DNA of 64,000 bases from Speluncibacter jeojiensis (lineage in GTDB: Bacteria > Actinomycetota > Actinomycetes > Mycobacteriales > Mycobacteriaceae), in the NCBI RefSeq assembly GCF_029589495.1, contig NZ_JAAIVF010000001.1, positions 62,001-126,000 on the forward strand. Reading direction: 5' to 3'. Position 1 is the first letter of the stretch. Every line of letters starts with the position of its first letter. The position numbers and the translations under genes were made by a program. Positions 59,001 through 64,000 of this stretch are shown here, piece by piece. The notes under the pieces were generated by a model, which saw only the letters and a list, made by a program, of their open reading frames with translations, ran no database searches and had not been told where the DNA came from.

Positions 59001-59397
59001 GGCCGGCCAGGTGCACCACGAACACACCGGGCAGCGAGACGGCCGCCGAGGTGAGGCTGTCGGCGTGCGGCCGGGCACGGTCGCCGGCCTCGAGTTCGGC
59101 CCATCCCAGCGGGTCGAAGCCCGCCGGGCGCACCACGCCCAGGTCGCGGCGGACCGCGGCCAGCATGCTCTCCGACGCCGCAACCACCTGCTGCAGGTCA
59201 CCCTCGAGTTGACCGTCGGAGACGAGCTCGGTCAGCGAATCCAGCCACGGGGCACCCTGCCCGCCGAACGCGAGCGCGAACGGCTCCCCCGCGGCCAGAC
59301 GATCGGCGAGCGTCGCCGTCGTCCGGTTGGCACCATCCACCGCCGAACCGAATCCCTCCGATCCGAACGGTTCCGATCCGAATGCCTCGATCGTCAC
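50008..59397 (-). CDS. fas: Type I fatty acid synthase
   Basis: A 3129-residue multidomain synthase that builds C16-C26 acyl chains as primers for mycolic acids. Order and landmarks: acetyl transferase GHSQG (about 152), enoyl reductase barrel SPILLGGMTP (about 425), MaoC-type dehydratase GDHNPIHTS (about 1265), malonyl/palmitoyl transferase GHSVGEYN (about 1476), ACP with Ser in DGASSRRNQ (about 1847), ketoreductase VVTGASRGS (about 2160) and ketosynthase Cys in ACATAAVS (about 2760) with SKHDTST and LTGHSKGG. The N-terminus carries a short repeat, FGSEPFGSEGFGS. The start is GTG 59397 with GAGAGGAG eight bases upstream. Upstream, two dyads may bind a regulator. Confidence 0.97.
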   Translation of the reverse strand: MTIEAFGSEPFGSEGFGSAVDGANRTTATLADRLAAGEPFALAFGGQGAPWLDSLTELVSDGQLEGDLQQVVAASESMLAAVRRDLGVVRPAGFDPLGWAELEAGDRARPHADSLTSAAVSLPGVFVVHLAGLRALAASGLDPRSTRPALVLGHSQGLLAAEAVQAQGRDDAELLAIAQLIGAAATLVARRRGLVGTPQRSPMLAVSGVEPARIEEILAELFTDLSGVAVPVLAIRNGRRRVVLTGAPEQLARFQVHAEQIAAREKADRDAKRTGGAPFAPTFEAVAVEVGFHHPVLAEAAELVADWAARCDLDADRAGRLARALLVDPVDWVAELDRAVESGARWVLDLGPGDLLTRMTSSALRGSGIGVVPAATRGGTRNLFTPGAAPDVEQPWSAYRPTLRTLPDGRTVVETSFTRLTGRSPILLGGMTPTTVDAQIVAAAANAGHWAELAGGGQVTEKIFADRIAELGDLLEPGRAVQFNSLFLDPYLWQLQLGGKRLVQKARTAGAAIDGVVVSAGIPELEDALALIAERGEVGIPYIAFKPGTVAQIRSVIRIGAEVPDFPIIVQIEGGKAGGHHSWEDLDELLLTTYAELRARPNLVVCVGGGIGTPERAAEYLTGEWALTHGYPQMPLDGVIVGTAAMAALEATTAPAVKQLLVDTPGTAEWVGAGTAAGGMASGRSQLGADIHEIDNAASQCGRLLDEVAGDADAVAARRDEIVEALARTAKPYFGDLARLSYAQWLRRYLELAVGEPEQNRVGLGSDFGSDFSDVVAHAHASVWVDVTWRDRFGQMLQRAEARLHPLDRGAIPTLFDDAAALEDPRAALETLLAQYPEADTALLHPADVSFFVELCRTPGKPVNFVPVVDKDVRRWWRSDSLWQAHDPRYGADQVCIIPGTVAVAGITRVDEPIGELMDRFERGTADKLAESGEQPLAIASRRHTGRATGLLDVVLAAPDVTWAGRMTKNPVHRLGEVAEWSIAAGNGSGATATHASTGATLTVLDDEHVQLTVPLLAGALGTGRSVQIRITVPAGTLDGGAPIVSEDDANAAMSALLEVAAGGALPEVKTVASGDGTARPVARINLAWTPDLIADHAGVTGSGMTAPLRTSGKAVPDVLVGACWPAVFAVLGAARTDADTSVIEGMLDLVHLDHGIDLHDQLPTETSILVVKAESTSVVDTELGRVVEVRVEVGSMRDEGLKAAPIATLVERFAIRGRAGRGELADPQRAGGSLTGEVVETPRRRRREATIVAPGDMSAFATVSGDHNPIHTSVAAAKLAGLGDPIVHGMWLSAAAQQVATSVDERENSRTATPLVGWTARFLGMVRPGAEIDVRVERVGLTAGAEVVEVGCRVDGELVMLATARTAPPKTVYAFPGQGIQSKGMGMDGRSRSAAAKEIWDRADKHTREALGFSILAVVRDNPTVLKARGIEHKHPDGVLFLTQFTQVAMAALAAAQVAELRENQAFDDDALFAGHSVGEYNALAAVAQVIPLEAVLEVVFQRGTAMHHLVPRDEEGRSDYRLGAIRPSQAGIADDEVADFVAEVAASADEFLQVVNYNLRGSQYAIAGTVAGLEALETEIDRRRNEVGGKRAFILVPGIDVPFHSSVLRGGVPDFRRTLEDLVPHSIDPSILIGRYIPNLVPRQFSLERDFIQEIADLVPSEPLQEVLADFDTHAKDPQALCRRVLIELLAWQFASPVRWIETQDLLFADEATGGLDVDRFVEVGVSSAPTVANLASQTLKLPGRFGRTPEVLNSERDANLVRGTDVEPAPVEEDVIESTAEAAAPAAESAPAAAAPAAPAAAPGAPRPDDIAFTAADATATLIALWTKLRGDQITASDTIESLCDGASSRRNQLLVDLGAELSLGAIDGAADADMPTLGKTVDTMARTYRAFGPVLTDAIGDQLRRVLGPSGKRPAVIGERVRGVWELGDGWASHVTAAVALGSRDGSSVRGGDLGGLVDGPVSDGGSVDALIDAAVQAVGAARGIAVSKPAAAAASGVVDSAALGEFADQIAGPDGVLASAARLVLEKLGHADQLSTDPADSTDRELAELVADELGADWPRQVAPVFDGRRAVLIDDRWATAREDLARIWTAEDVVAAEIADRFAGVDGTVEAHARWWQKRALLDGRTKLAERYREIAASARKGDGEAGAWSDEVAVVTGASRGSIAAAVVGELLAGGATVVATTSSLNSERLGFYRELYRANARTGAALWVVPANMASFGDVDALVDWVGSVQTESAGGAKTVIKQALTPTLLFPFAAPRVGGDLRDAGPKSELQQRVLLWSVERLIAGLSVIGADHDLDSRLHVVLPGSPNRGKFGGDGAYGESKAALDALVGRWNAEKGWAERVTLVHAIIGWVRGTGLMGGNDPLVQQVEAAGVRTWSTDEIAAELLGRCGAGVRQSAQVAPVHADLTGGLGEAELDLAALASDRADETADAEDGAETVDGVDAQATIAALPTPPGAEAPTARPSWPTVEARPEDLVVVVGAGELGPYGSSRTRFEVEVDEKLSAAGVVELAWTTGLITWESSPKAGWYDAESGELVPEAEIADRYHDEVLSRCGIRTFADDGAMVDQTAPLLTSVFLDDDLSFVVSNEAEARAFQDADPERTVVTPVADSGDWKVTRKAGTEIRVPRKVNLTRTVGGQIPTGFDPTTWGIPADMVSSIDRVAQWNLVCTVDAFLGAGFTPAELLRWVHPTMVANTQGTGMGGMSAMRSLYIDNLLGEAHANDTLQEALPNVIAAHVMQSYVGGYGAMVHPVAACATAAVSVEEGVDKIHLGKAQFVVAGGFDDLSIEGVVGFGDMSATANSAAMAAKGIDERRYSRANDRRRGGFVEAQGGGTVLLARGDLALQMGLPVLGVVAWAGSFADGVHTSIPAPGIGALGAARGGSESALARSLAKLGLTADDIAVISKHDTSTAANDPNESELHERIASAIGRSEGNPLFVVSQKSLTGHSKGGAAAFQLAGLCQVLEHGVVPPNRSLDCVDEKFVEYPHLVWAREPLRFGADMPLRAGLLTSLGFGHVAGLIAMVHPEAFVAALAPAEREDYVARATERAVAGRRRIAEAMCGGEALYQRPEGTRFDGCGCGPQDQKVSKREHEAQVLLDPRARLSSEGVFRFEGAGEDSAR

Positions 59398-59492
59398 GCT
59401 GCGGTCTCCTCTCGGTGAACGCCGTCAGGGCGCTCGCAGTGATGTGGGGCGCCGCGCGGGCGCCGAGCGAAGACCAGGGTGGCACACGAAAA

Positions 59493-59506
59493 TGAGGGAT
59501 CCCTCA
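59493..59506. promoter_or_regulatory. Operator-like palindrome 1 upstream of fas
   Basis: TGAGGGATCCCTCA is a perfect 14-base palindrome about 96 bases upstream of the fas start, in the 435-base gap. A near copy lies 82 bases further upstream. Confidence 0.55.
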
Positions 59507-59574
59507 CGTTCTTTCCACAACCAGCGGGTATACCGAGCAGTAGGTGTGATCGCCGCCACAGCGTGGTTATTACA

Positions 59575-59588
59575 TGAGGGAATCCTCA
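59575..59588. promoter_or_regulatory. Operator-like palindrome 2 upstream of fas
   Basis: TGAGGGAATCCTCA repeats the pattern of box 1 with TGAGG/CCTCA arms. The distance of 82 bases between the centres is close to eight helical turns. The same regulator could bind both boxes. Confidence 0.5.
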
Positions 59589-59654
59589 CGTAGTCCCTGC
59601 AGGTCAGAACCGGGCACCGAACAGCCCGTCCGAGGACGACCCTCGCGATCAATA

Positions 59655-59671
59655 GTTATCAAATTGTTATC
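59655..59671. promoter_or_regulatory. GTTATC direct repeat with 11-base period
   Basis: GTTATC-AAATT-GTTATC in an AT-rich patch. Two direct half-sites one helical turn apart are typical for OmpR-family response regulators. It lies between the fas promoter and the small gene at 59833, so either could be the target. Confidence 0.35.
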
Positions 59672-59832
59672 TGAATGGGTGTCCGACTCGGCCGACGACA
59701 CGCCGACGCGGCATGCCCTTCGGCGCATCGGTCCGGCGTAGCGTCACCGACAGGTAACGACCCGCGGCGCGGGAAATCCCGGAGGGTGATCCCGGCGGCG
59801 GTCCACAGCCCGACGAGGCAGGAGCGGAACCG

Positions 59833-60156
59833 ATGAGTGAGACCCGCGATTCGTCCCCGATCCCCGGCAACTCCCCCGTCCCCGCGGCACTGACCGCCCG
59901 ATGGCACCGCCATCTCGCAAGGGTCGAGAAGGCGCTCGGCAGGCTCGACGTCGACCTCGTCGGTTCCGGGTCGGAGGCCGACGTGCTGCGCGCCGCGCTC
60001 GACGACCTGCTCGCCGCGTCACGCGAGCTCGAGACCGTCGAACGGCTCGTGTCGCAGCGGCTGTGCGACACCGGACGGCCGGCCGCTCCGCGCCGCCGCA
60101 TCGCCGCGACCGGGACGGGCGCACGGCGCGCACTGGTCGGCGCCGCCACCCGCTGA
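59833..60156 (+). CDS. Small conserved hypothetical protein
   Basis: A 107-residue protein that starts MSETRDSSPIPGN, then a charged helix (WHRHLARVEKALGRLDVDLV) and a second helix (DVLRAALDDLLAASRELETVERL), and ends in a basic tail (APRRRIAATGTGARRAL). I do not recognise the family; the pattern suggests a small coiled-coil protein. AGGAGCGG lies before the ATG. It is divergent from fas with 435 bases between, which hold the palindromes and the direct repeat. Confidence 0.6.
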   Translation: MSETRDSSPIPGNSPVPAALTARWHRHLARVEKALGRLDVDLVGSGSEADVLRAALDDLLAASRELETVERLVSQRLCDTGRPAAPRRRIAATGTGARRALVGAATR

Positions 60157-60238
60157 CCGCGGTCCCACTCCTTCGGGGAAGCTGTCAAAGGGTCCTTCGG
60201 CCCTGTGCCGCGCCAACTCTCGGCGCTACCGTGGCGCC

Positions 60239-60364
60239 ATGGGATACCTGAGGGCCTGCTACCGACTGCCGATGATGCTCGCCGGCTCCGTCGTCTCGAC
60301 GACCGCGTCCGGGCGGCTGTGCGCAATGGGCGCGCGACTGCGGCTGAACCTGGCCCGCGCCTGA
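60239..60364 (+). CDS. Possible 41-aa leaderless small protein
   Basis: A frame of 41 residues, MGYLRACYRLPMMLAGSVVS, then a basic end (GARLRLNLARA). A TACCGT -10-like box lies seven bases upstream of the ATG, the same layout as at the next plus-strand gene. No ribosome site is needed for a leaderless transcript. It could be a chance frame. Confidence 0.3.
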   Translation: MGYLRACYRLPMMLAGSVVSTTASGRLCAMGARLRLNLARA

Positions 60365-60376
60365 GCGCGGATCCCG

Positions 60377-60461
<85 letters not shown>

Positions 60462-60609
60462 GTGCGCGTCACAGCCTACGGTCCACGCCCGCGCGCGTGC
60501 CAATCCCGCCCCCACCCCCGTCGGCGGTGCCCGTCACCTCCCCCGGCGCCCGTGCGCGTGTGACGAAGTCGCAATACCTGGGGTTCCACACAGCAGGTAC
60601 CGTCGAGAT

Positions 60610-61131
60610 GTGGCCCGTACCCGTCGACAGCACCGGATCTCGCTGATCCTTTTCGTCCTGCTCGCGGCCGCTACGTGCCTGGGCCTCGGCTGGTGGCAGT
60701 GGCAACGCTTCGAGTCGTCTGCCGGCACCTATCAGAACCTCGGCTATGCGCTGCAGTGGCCGCTGTTCGCAGTGTTCTTCGTCTACGGCTATCGCCGCTT
60801 CGTGCAACTCGAACGCCAGCACGCGGAGGACCTCGAGCAGGAGGCCGGCGGCACCACGCTCACCGCGCCGGCCGATGATCAGCTCGCATCCATCCGGGCA
60901 GCCCAGGAATCGGCGTCCGCGGCGAAGGCCACGACAGCCACCGAGAAGCGTCCGGCGCAGAAGCACCCGGCGACCGAGATCCCCGCCGGCGTGCTGCCGG
61001 CGCGCCCCGCGACGCCGATGGCCGCGGCCGACCTCCGCGATCCGGACGACCCCGAGAATCGCGCGATGCTCGAGTACAACGATTACCTCGCGAGGCTTGC
61101 CGCTCGCGACACGGAGAGGACCACGCGATGA
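60610..61131 (+). CDS. LprD-family membrane protein (Rv1343c-like)
   Basis: A 173-residue protein that starts MARTRRQHRISLILFVLLAA and has two N-terminal hydrophobic segments (residues 11-28 and 45-62) with the conserved GWWQWQRFESSAGTYQNLGY between them, then ALQWPLFAVFFVYGYRRFV. A charged Ala-rich linker leads to EIPAGVLPARP and a C-terminal DPENRAMLEYNDYLARLA. M. tuberculosis LprD has the same blocks but a shorter linker. The function is unknown. The start is GTG 60610 behind a TACCGT -10-like box, so the message may be leaderless. It overlaps the next gene by ATGA. Confidence 0.8.
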   Translation: MARTRRQHRISLILFVLLAAATCLGLGWWQWQRFESSAGTYQNLGYALQWPLFAVFFVYGYRRFVQLERQHAEDLEQEAGGTTLTAPADDQLASIRAAQESASAAKATTATEKRPAQKHPATEIPAGVLPARPATPMAAADLRDPDDPENRAMLEYNDYLARLAARDTERTTR

Positions 61132-61490
61132 CCGAGACGACGAATGTCGCCGCCCCCGTCTCGGAGATCCCCAAACGGATCTCCAGTGCGCTGCTGCGCT
61201 ACCGGGTGATGGCCTACGTCACCGGTGTGATGCTGCTGCTGCTGACCGTCGCGGTCATCTTCAAGTACGGAGCAGACACCAGCTGGGCGACCACGATGAC
61301 CGAGTACGTGGGCATCGCGCACGGCTGGCTGTACATGGCGTATCTGCTCGTCAGCGTCGACATGGCCATCAAGGTCCGGTGGCGCCCGATCAGCGCGATC
61401 CTGATCCTGATCGCCGGCACCATCCCGCTGATGTCGTTCGTCGCCGAGCACTACGTCACCAAGGCGGTGCGCGAGGGCCGTCAGCTCTGA
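61128..61490 (+). CDS. DUF3817 membrane protein (Rv1342c-like)
   Basis: A 120-residue protein with three hydrophobic helices (about 28-45, 62-80, 88-106), the DUF3817 pattern GIAHGWLYMAYLLVSVDMAI, and an N-terminal cytosolic part. The role is unknown. It overlaps the lprD stop by ATGA and lies convergent to rdgB, as in M. tuberculosis, where Rv1342c and Rv1343c are also adjacent to rdgB. Confidence 0.85.
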   Translation: MTETTNVAAPVSEIPKRISSALLRYRVMAYVTGVMLLLLTVAVIFKYGADTSWATTMTEYVGIAHGWLYMAYLLVSVDMAIKVRWRPISAILILIAGTIPLMSFVAEHYVTKAVREGRQL

Positions 61491-61561
61491 CCGTCCGCTT
61501 CTCGCCGGGGCCTGCCCGGTGAGAAACTCGGTCCGTCGAGAAACTCGGTTCGTCGGGAAGC

Positions 61562-62185
61562 TCAGCCGGCGATGCGGCGCAGCATCGGCACCAGCTGCGC
61601 CAGCGCGCGGCCACGGTGCGAGAGCGCGTCCTTCTCCGTCGGCTCGAGCTGAGCCGACGTGCGCTCCCCACCCTCCGGCATGAACACCGGATCGTAGCCG
61701 AACCCGTTGTCGCCGAGAGGCTTTCGGGTGATCGATCCGCGCCACTCACCGCGTACCACGACCTCGTCGCCGACCGGCGAGAAGTTGCCCGGGACGACCA
61801 GCGCGCACGCCGACACGAATGCGGCGCCGCGGCGATCGTCCGGCACGTCGGCCAGCTGGCCCAGTAGCAGTTCGGTGTTGGCCGCGTCGTCGCCGTGACG
61901 ACCGGCCCACCGGGCCGAGAGCACGCCCGGCATGCCGTTCAGCGCATCGACCGCGAGCCCGGAGTCGTCGGCGACGCACACCAGCTTCGTTGCGCGGGCG
62001 CCGTCGCGGGCCTTCACCAGCGCGTTCTCCTCGAAGGTCGCCCCGGTCTCGGGGGTCTCGGGGAACTCGGGCACCTCGTCGAGGCCGATGACCTCGAGCC
62101 CGGTGATGCCGGCTGCTTCGATGACACGGCGCAGTTCGGCGAGCTTCTTCGCGTTGCGGCTCGCGACGAGGATCTTGCGGTTCAC
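61562..62185 (-). CDS. rdgB: RdgB/HAM1 non-canonical purine NTP pyrophosphatase
   Basis: A 207-residue house-cleaning enzyme that hydrolyses ITP, dITP and XTP. The motifs are ASRNAKKLAEL (about 8), VADDSGLAVDALNGMPGVLS (about 71), ARWAGRHG and GFGYDPVF (about 160), ending SHRGRALAQL. I chose the GTG at 62185, four bases after the rphA stop. The pair rphA-rdgB matches Rv1340-Rv1341. Confidence 0.93.
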   Translation of the reverse strand: MNRKILVASRNAKKLAELRRVIEAAGITGLEVIGLDEVPEFPETPETGATFEENALVKARDGARATKLVCVADDSGLAVDALNGMPGVLSARWAGRHGDDAANTELLLGQLADVPDDRRGAAFVSACALVVPGNFSPVGDEVVVRGEWRGSITRKPLGDNGFGYDPVFMPEGGERTSAQLEPTEKDALSHRGRALAQLVPMLRRIAG

Positions 62186-62189
62186 CGGT

Positions 62190-62984
62190 TCAGTCCTTCT
62201 TGCCGAAGGCCTTCTTCTTCGGCGCGTCCGGGTCCGGCTCCGGCAGCACGCCCGGATACGGTGCGGCGAGCGCCTCGCGCTGGACGGCGAACAGCTGCTC
62301 GCAGCCGGCCAGCGCCGAGTCGAGCAGCTTGTCGAGCGTCGAGCGCGGGAAGGTCGCACCCTCGCCGGTGCCCTGGATCTCGACGAGCGTCCCGGTGTCG
62401 GTGGCGACCACGTTCATGTCGACCTCGGCGCGCGAATCCTCCTCGTAGGGAAGGTCCAGGCGCACGCGGCCGTCGACGACTCCGACGCTGACCGCGGCGA
62501 TCATGCACGACAGCGGCTGCGGGTCGCTCAGCTTGCCGGCGGCCGCCAGGTAGGTCACCGCGTCGGACAACGCCACATAGGCGCCGGTGATCGCTGCGGT
62601 GCGGGTGCCGCCGTCGGCCTGCAGCACGTCGCAGTCCAGTGCGATGGTGTTCTCGCCGAGCGCGGCGAGGTCGATGCAGGCGCGCAGCGACCGGCCGACC
62701 AACCGGCTGATCTCCTGGGTGCGTCCCCCGACCTTGCCCTTGACCGATTCGCGGCTGCTGCGGGTGTGGGTGGCCGCCGGTAACATCGCGTACTCGGCGG
62801 TGAGCCAGCCCAGTCCGGAGCCCTTGCGCCAGCGCGGCACGCCTTCCTCGACGCTCGCGGTGCACATGACCCGGGTGTTGCCGAACTCCACCAGCACCGA
62901 CCCTGCCGGGTGGCTGGTGAAGCCGCGGGTGATCTTGACCTCGCGGAGCTCGTCGTCCGCCCTGCCGTCTGCTCGTGTGGTCAC
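62190..62984 (-). CDS. rphA: Ribonuclease PH
   Basis: A 264-residue phosphorolytic 3'-5' exoribonuclease that trims tRNA 3' ends. The RNase PH motifs are present: [51 protein letters not shown] and [20 protein letters not shown]. The C-terminus has an extra tail ([16 protein letters not shown]). It starts at GTG or ATG 62984. It lies 13 bases below the metallo-hydrolase gene, so rphA and rdgB are in one operon with it. Confidence 0.95.
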   Translation of the reverse strand: MTTRADGRADDELREVKITRGFTSHPAGSVLVEFGNTRVMCTASVEEGVPRWRKGSGLGWLTAEYAMLPAATHTRSSRESVKGKVGGRTQEISRLVGRSLRACIDLAALGENTIALDCDVLQADGGTRTAAITGAYVALSDAVTYLAAAGKLSDPQPLSCMIAAVSVGVVDGRVRLDLPYEEDSRAEVDMNVVATDTGTLVEIQGTGEGATFPRSTLDKLLDSALAGCEQLFAVQREALAAPYPGVLPEPDPDAPKKKAFGKKD

Positions 62985-62997
62985 GCGAGCAGCCTAG

Positions 62998-63792
62998 CTA
63001 ACCGCTGAGGGATTCGTGCGCGCCGACGTGCTCGACGGCGAACTGCTCGCCGGGCGAGACGAGATGGACCGGACCGGAGAACGCCGACTGCGCCTCGGCG
63101 AGGACCGCCGCACGCGAGGTCCACGGCGGGATGTGGGTGAGCAGCAGTTCGCCGACGCCGGCGCGCTGCGCGATCTGCCCCGCCTCCAGACCGGACAGGT
63201 GGATGCCCTCGGGCCGTTCCTCGGGCGCATGGGTCCACGACGCCTCGCAGAGGAACACGTCGGCCCCCCGGGCCATGTCGACAACCGCGTCGCAGACCGC
63301 GGTGTCACCGCTGTAGACGAGCACGCGCCCGGACGCGTCGGTGATACGGAAGCCGAACGACTCCGACGGGTGATTCACCTTGTACGGCGTGATCGACAGG
63401 CCGCCGATCTGCACCTGCACCCGGTCCTCCCAGATGCGCAGGTCCATGGTGTCGGAGATGTCGTCGATCTCGCCGGGCACCTCGGCGGACGCGACGCCGA
63501 TGCGGTGCGCGGTGCCCTCCGGGCCGTACATCGGTGCGCGGCCGGTCGATTCGCCCGGGCCGTAGCGCCGCCACACCAGCAGCCCCGGGATGTCGAGGCA
63601 GTGGTCGGCGTGCAGATGAGACAGCAGCACCGTCACGTCCCGCGGGTCCGCGAAGTGCTGCAACGCACCCAGCACTCCACCCCCGAAATCGAGGACGATC
63701 GGCGAGGTGCCGGGCGCGGTCAACAGGTAACCGGAGGCCGGCGAATCCGGTCCGGTGACACTGCCCGAACATCCCAAGACGGTTAACCGCAT
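62998..63792 (-). CDS. MBL-fold hydrolase, Rv1339-like (cyclic nucleotide phosphodiesterase family)
   Basis: A 264-residue metallo-beta-lactamase-fold enzyme. The metal ligands are visible in LSHLHADHCLD, YSGDTAVCDA and LLLTHIPPW. The start MRLTVLGCSGSVTGPDSPAS matches Rv1339, which was reported to be an atypical class II cAMP phosphodiesterase. The start is ATG 63792. It lies between murI and rphA, as Rv1339 does. Confidence 0.9.
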   Translation of the reverse strand: MRLTVLGCSGSVTGPDSPASGYLLTAPGTSPIVLDFGGGVLGALQHFADPRDVTVLLSHLHADHCLDIPGLLVWRRYGPGESTGRAPMYGPEGTAHRIGVASAEVPGEIDDISDTMDLRIWEDRVQVQIGGLSITPYKVNHPSESFGFRITDASGRVLVYSGDTAVCDAVVDMARGADVFLCEASWTHAPEERPEGIHLSGLEAGQIAQRAGVGELLLTHIPPWTSRAAVLAEAQSAFSGPVHLVSPGEQFAVEHVGAHESLSG

Positions 63793-63929
63793 GGCCGTCA
63801 CTTTGCCACGACGGTCGTGGTCCCGAACAACTTCCCCGCCATTTTGCCGCGTCAGGTCACAATGGCGGGAACGGTGTGACCCAGGCGGCGGCGATCCCGT
63901 CGCCACCGGCGGGCCGAGGCCGCGCGGAC

Positions 63930-64000
63930 TCAGCCGACCGGCACCAGTTGCGGCCCGAGGAACCGCGCCGCCAGACGCGCGAACATGTGCGGATCACCGG
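63930..64000 (-). CDS. murI: Glutamate racemase, C-terminal end
   Basis: Only the last 23 residues are inside the window: GDPHMFARLAARFLGPQLVP and VG, then the stop. The GDP-x-F-x-RLAARFLG pattern matches the C-terminus of mycobacterial MurI, and M. tuberculosis murI (Rv1338) is directly upstream of Rv1339. The enzyme supplies D-glutamate for peptidoglycan. The call rests mainly on order plus this short match. Confidence 0.7.
   Translation of the reverse strand, partial: GDPHMFARLAARFLGPQLVPVG

Noticed and set aside
50098..59418. A 3106-codon open frame on the plus strand opposite fas
   Set aside because: It is the mirror of the fas codon bias in very GC-rich DNA, has no domains and is rich in Arg, His and Gly. 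It is a shadow.

Overview
The window comes from a high-GC, mycolic-acid-bearing actinobacterium of the order Mycobacteriales (Gordonia, Williamsia, Rhodococcus or Nocardia-like; the genus cannot be fixed from this sequence). The evidence is a single-chain type I fatty acid synthase followed by acpS, a close homologue of the mycolate reductase CmrA, a 180-kDa-class NAD-glutamate dehydrogenase, the actinobacterial truncated globin GlbO, CtaJ of the actinobacterial cytochrome oxidase, and gene order that matches three separate Mycobacterium tuberculosis blocks as I remember them: Rv2468c-Rv2478c at the left, Rv2509-Rv2524c in the middle and right, and Rv1338-Rv1343c at the right edge.

Layout. 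0-4.1 kb: DUF5130 protein, CtaJ, HNH nuclease, MscS channel, globin and an MFS transporter. 4.3-8.3 kb: an accessory module of type VII-secretion flavour (short EspC-like protein, 790-aa WXG-like protein, two tandem lipoproteins joined by ATGA overlaps) with a local drop in G+C. 8.3-17.3 kb: a minus-strand run of ssb paralogue, ettA, thioesterase, gdh, thioesterase and two conserved hypotheticals. 17.5-25 kb: TetR regulator with a Tat-exported FAD enzyme, CopD-CtaG membrane protein, tRNA-Arg, small proteins and a CHAD protein. 25-31 kb: PadR-fadH, orphan ectoine hydroxylase, alcohol dehydrogenase and CmrA. 31-33 kb: the NO-detoxification pair nsrR-hmp with a DosR-like box. 33-38 kb: HerA-like ATPase, orn, tRNA-His, a decayed LysR/reductase locus, a secreted protein, tRNA-Lys, a DUF3618 protein and bcp. 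38-43 kb: a PucR regulator with an apparent repeat-driven frameshift, an ABC exporter and a divergent two-component system. 43-49.5 kb: Arr, a broken dehydrogenase, an E. coli-type ilvD with a divergent XRE regulator, an LCP protein and a TetR regulator. 49.6-59.4 kb: acpS-fas. 59.4-64 kb: small proteins, tRNA-Leu, lprD-DUF3817, rdgB-rphA, an Rv1339-like hydrolase and the end of murI.

How it fits together. The envelope theme is strong: fatty acid elongation (fas-acpS), mycolate maturation (cmrA), cell-wall ligation (LCP) and peptidoglycan precursor supply (murI). A second theme is gas and redox biology: GlbO, Hmp/NsrR, Bcp, CtaJ and CtaG. Accessory or decaying loci (type VII-like module, arr, ilvD-XRE, two pseudogene patches) sit between the conserved blocks. 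No transposase, integrase, CRISPR array or rRNA gene was seen.
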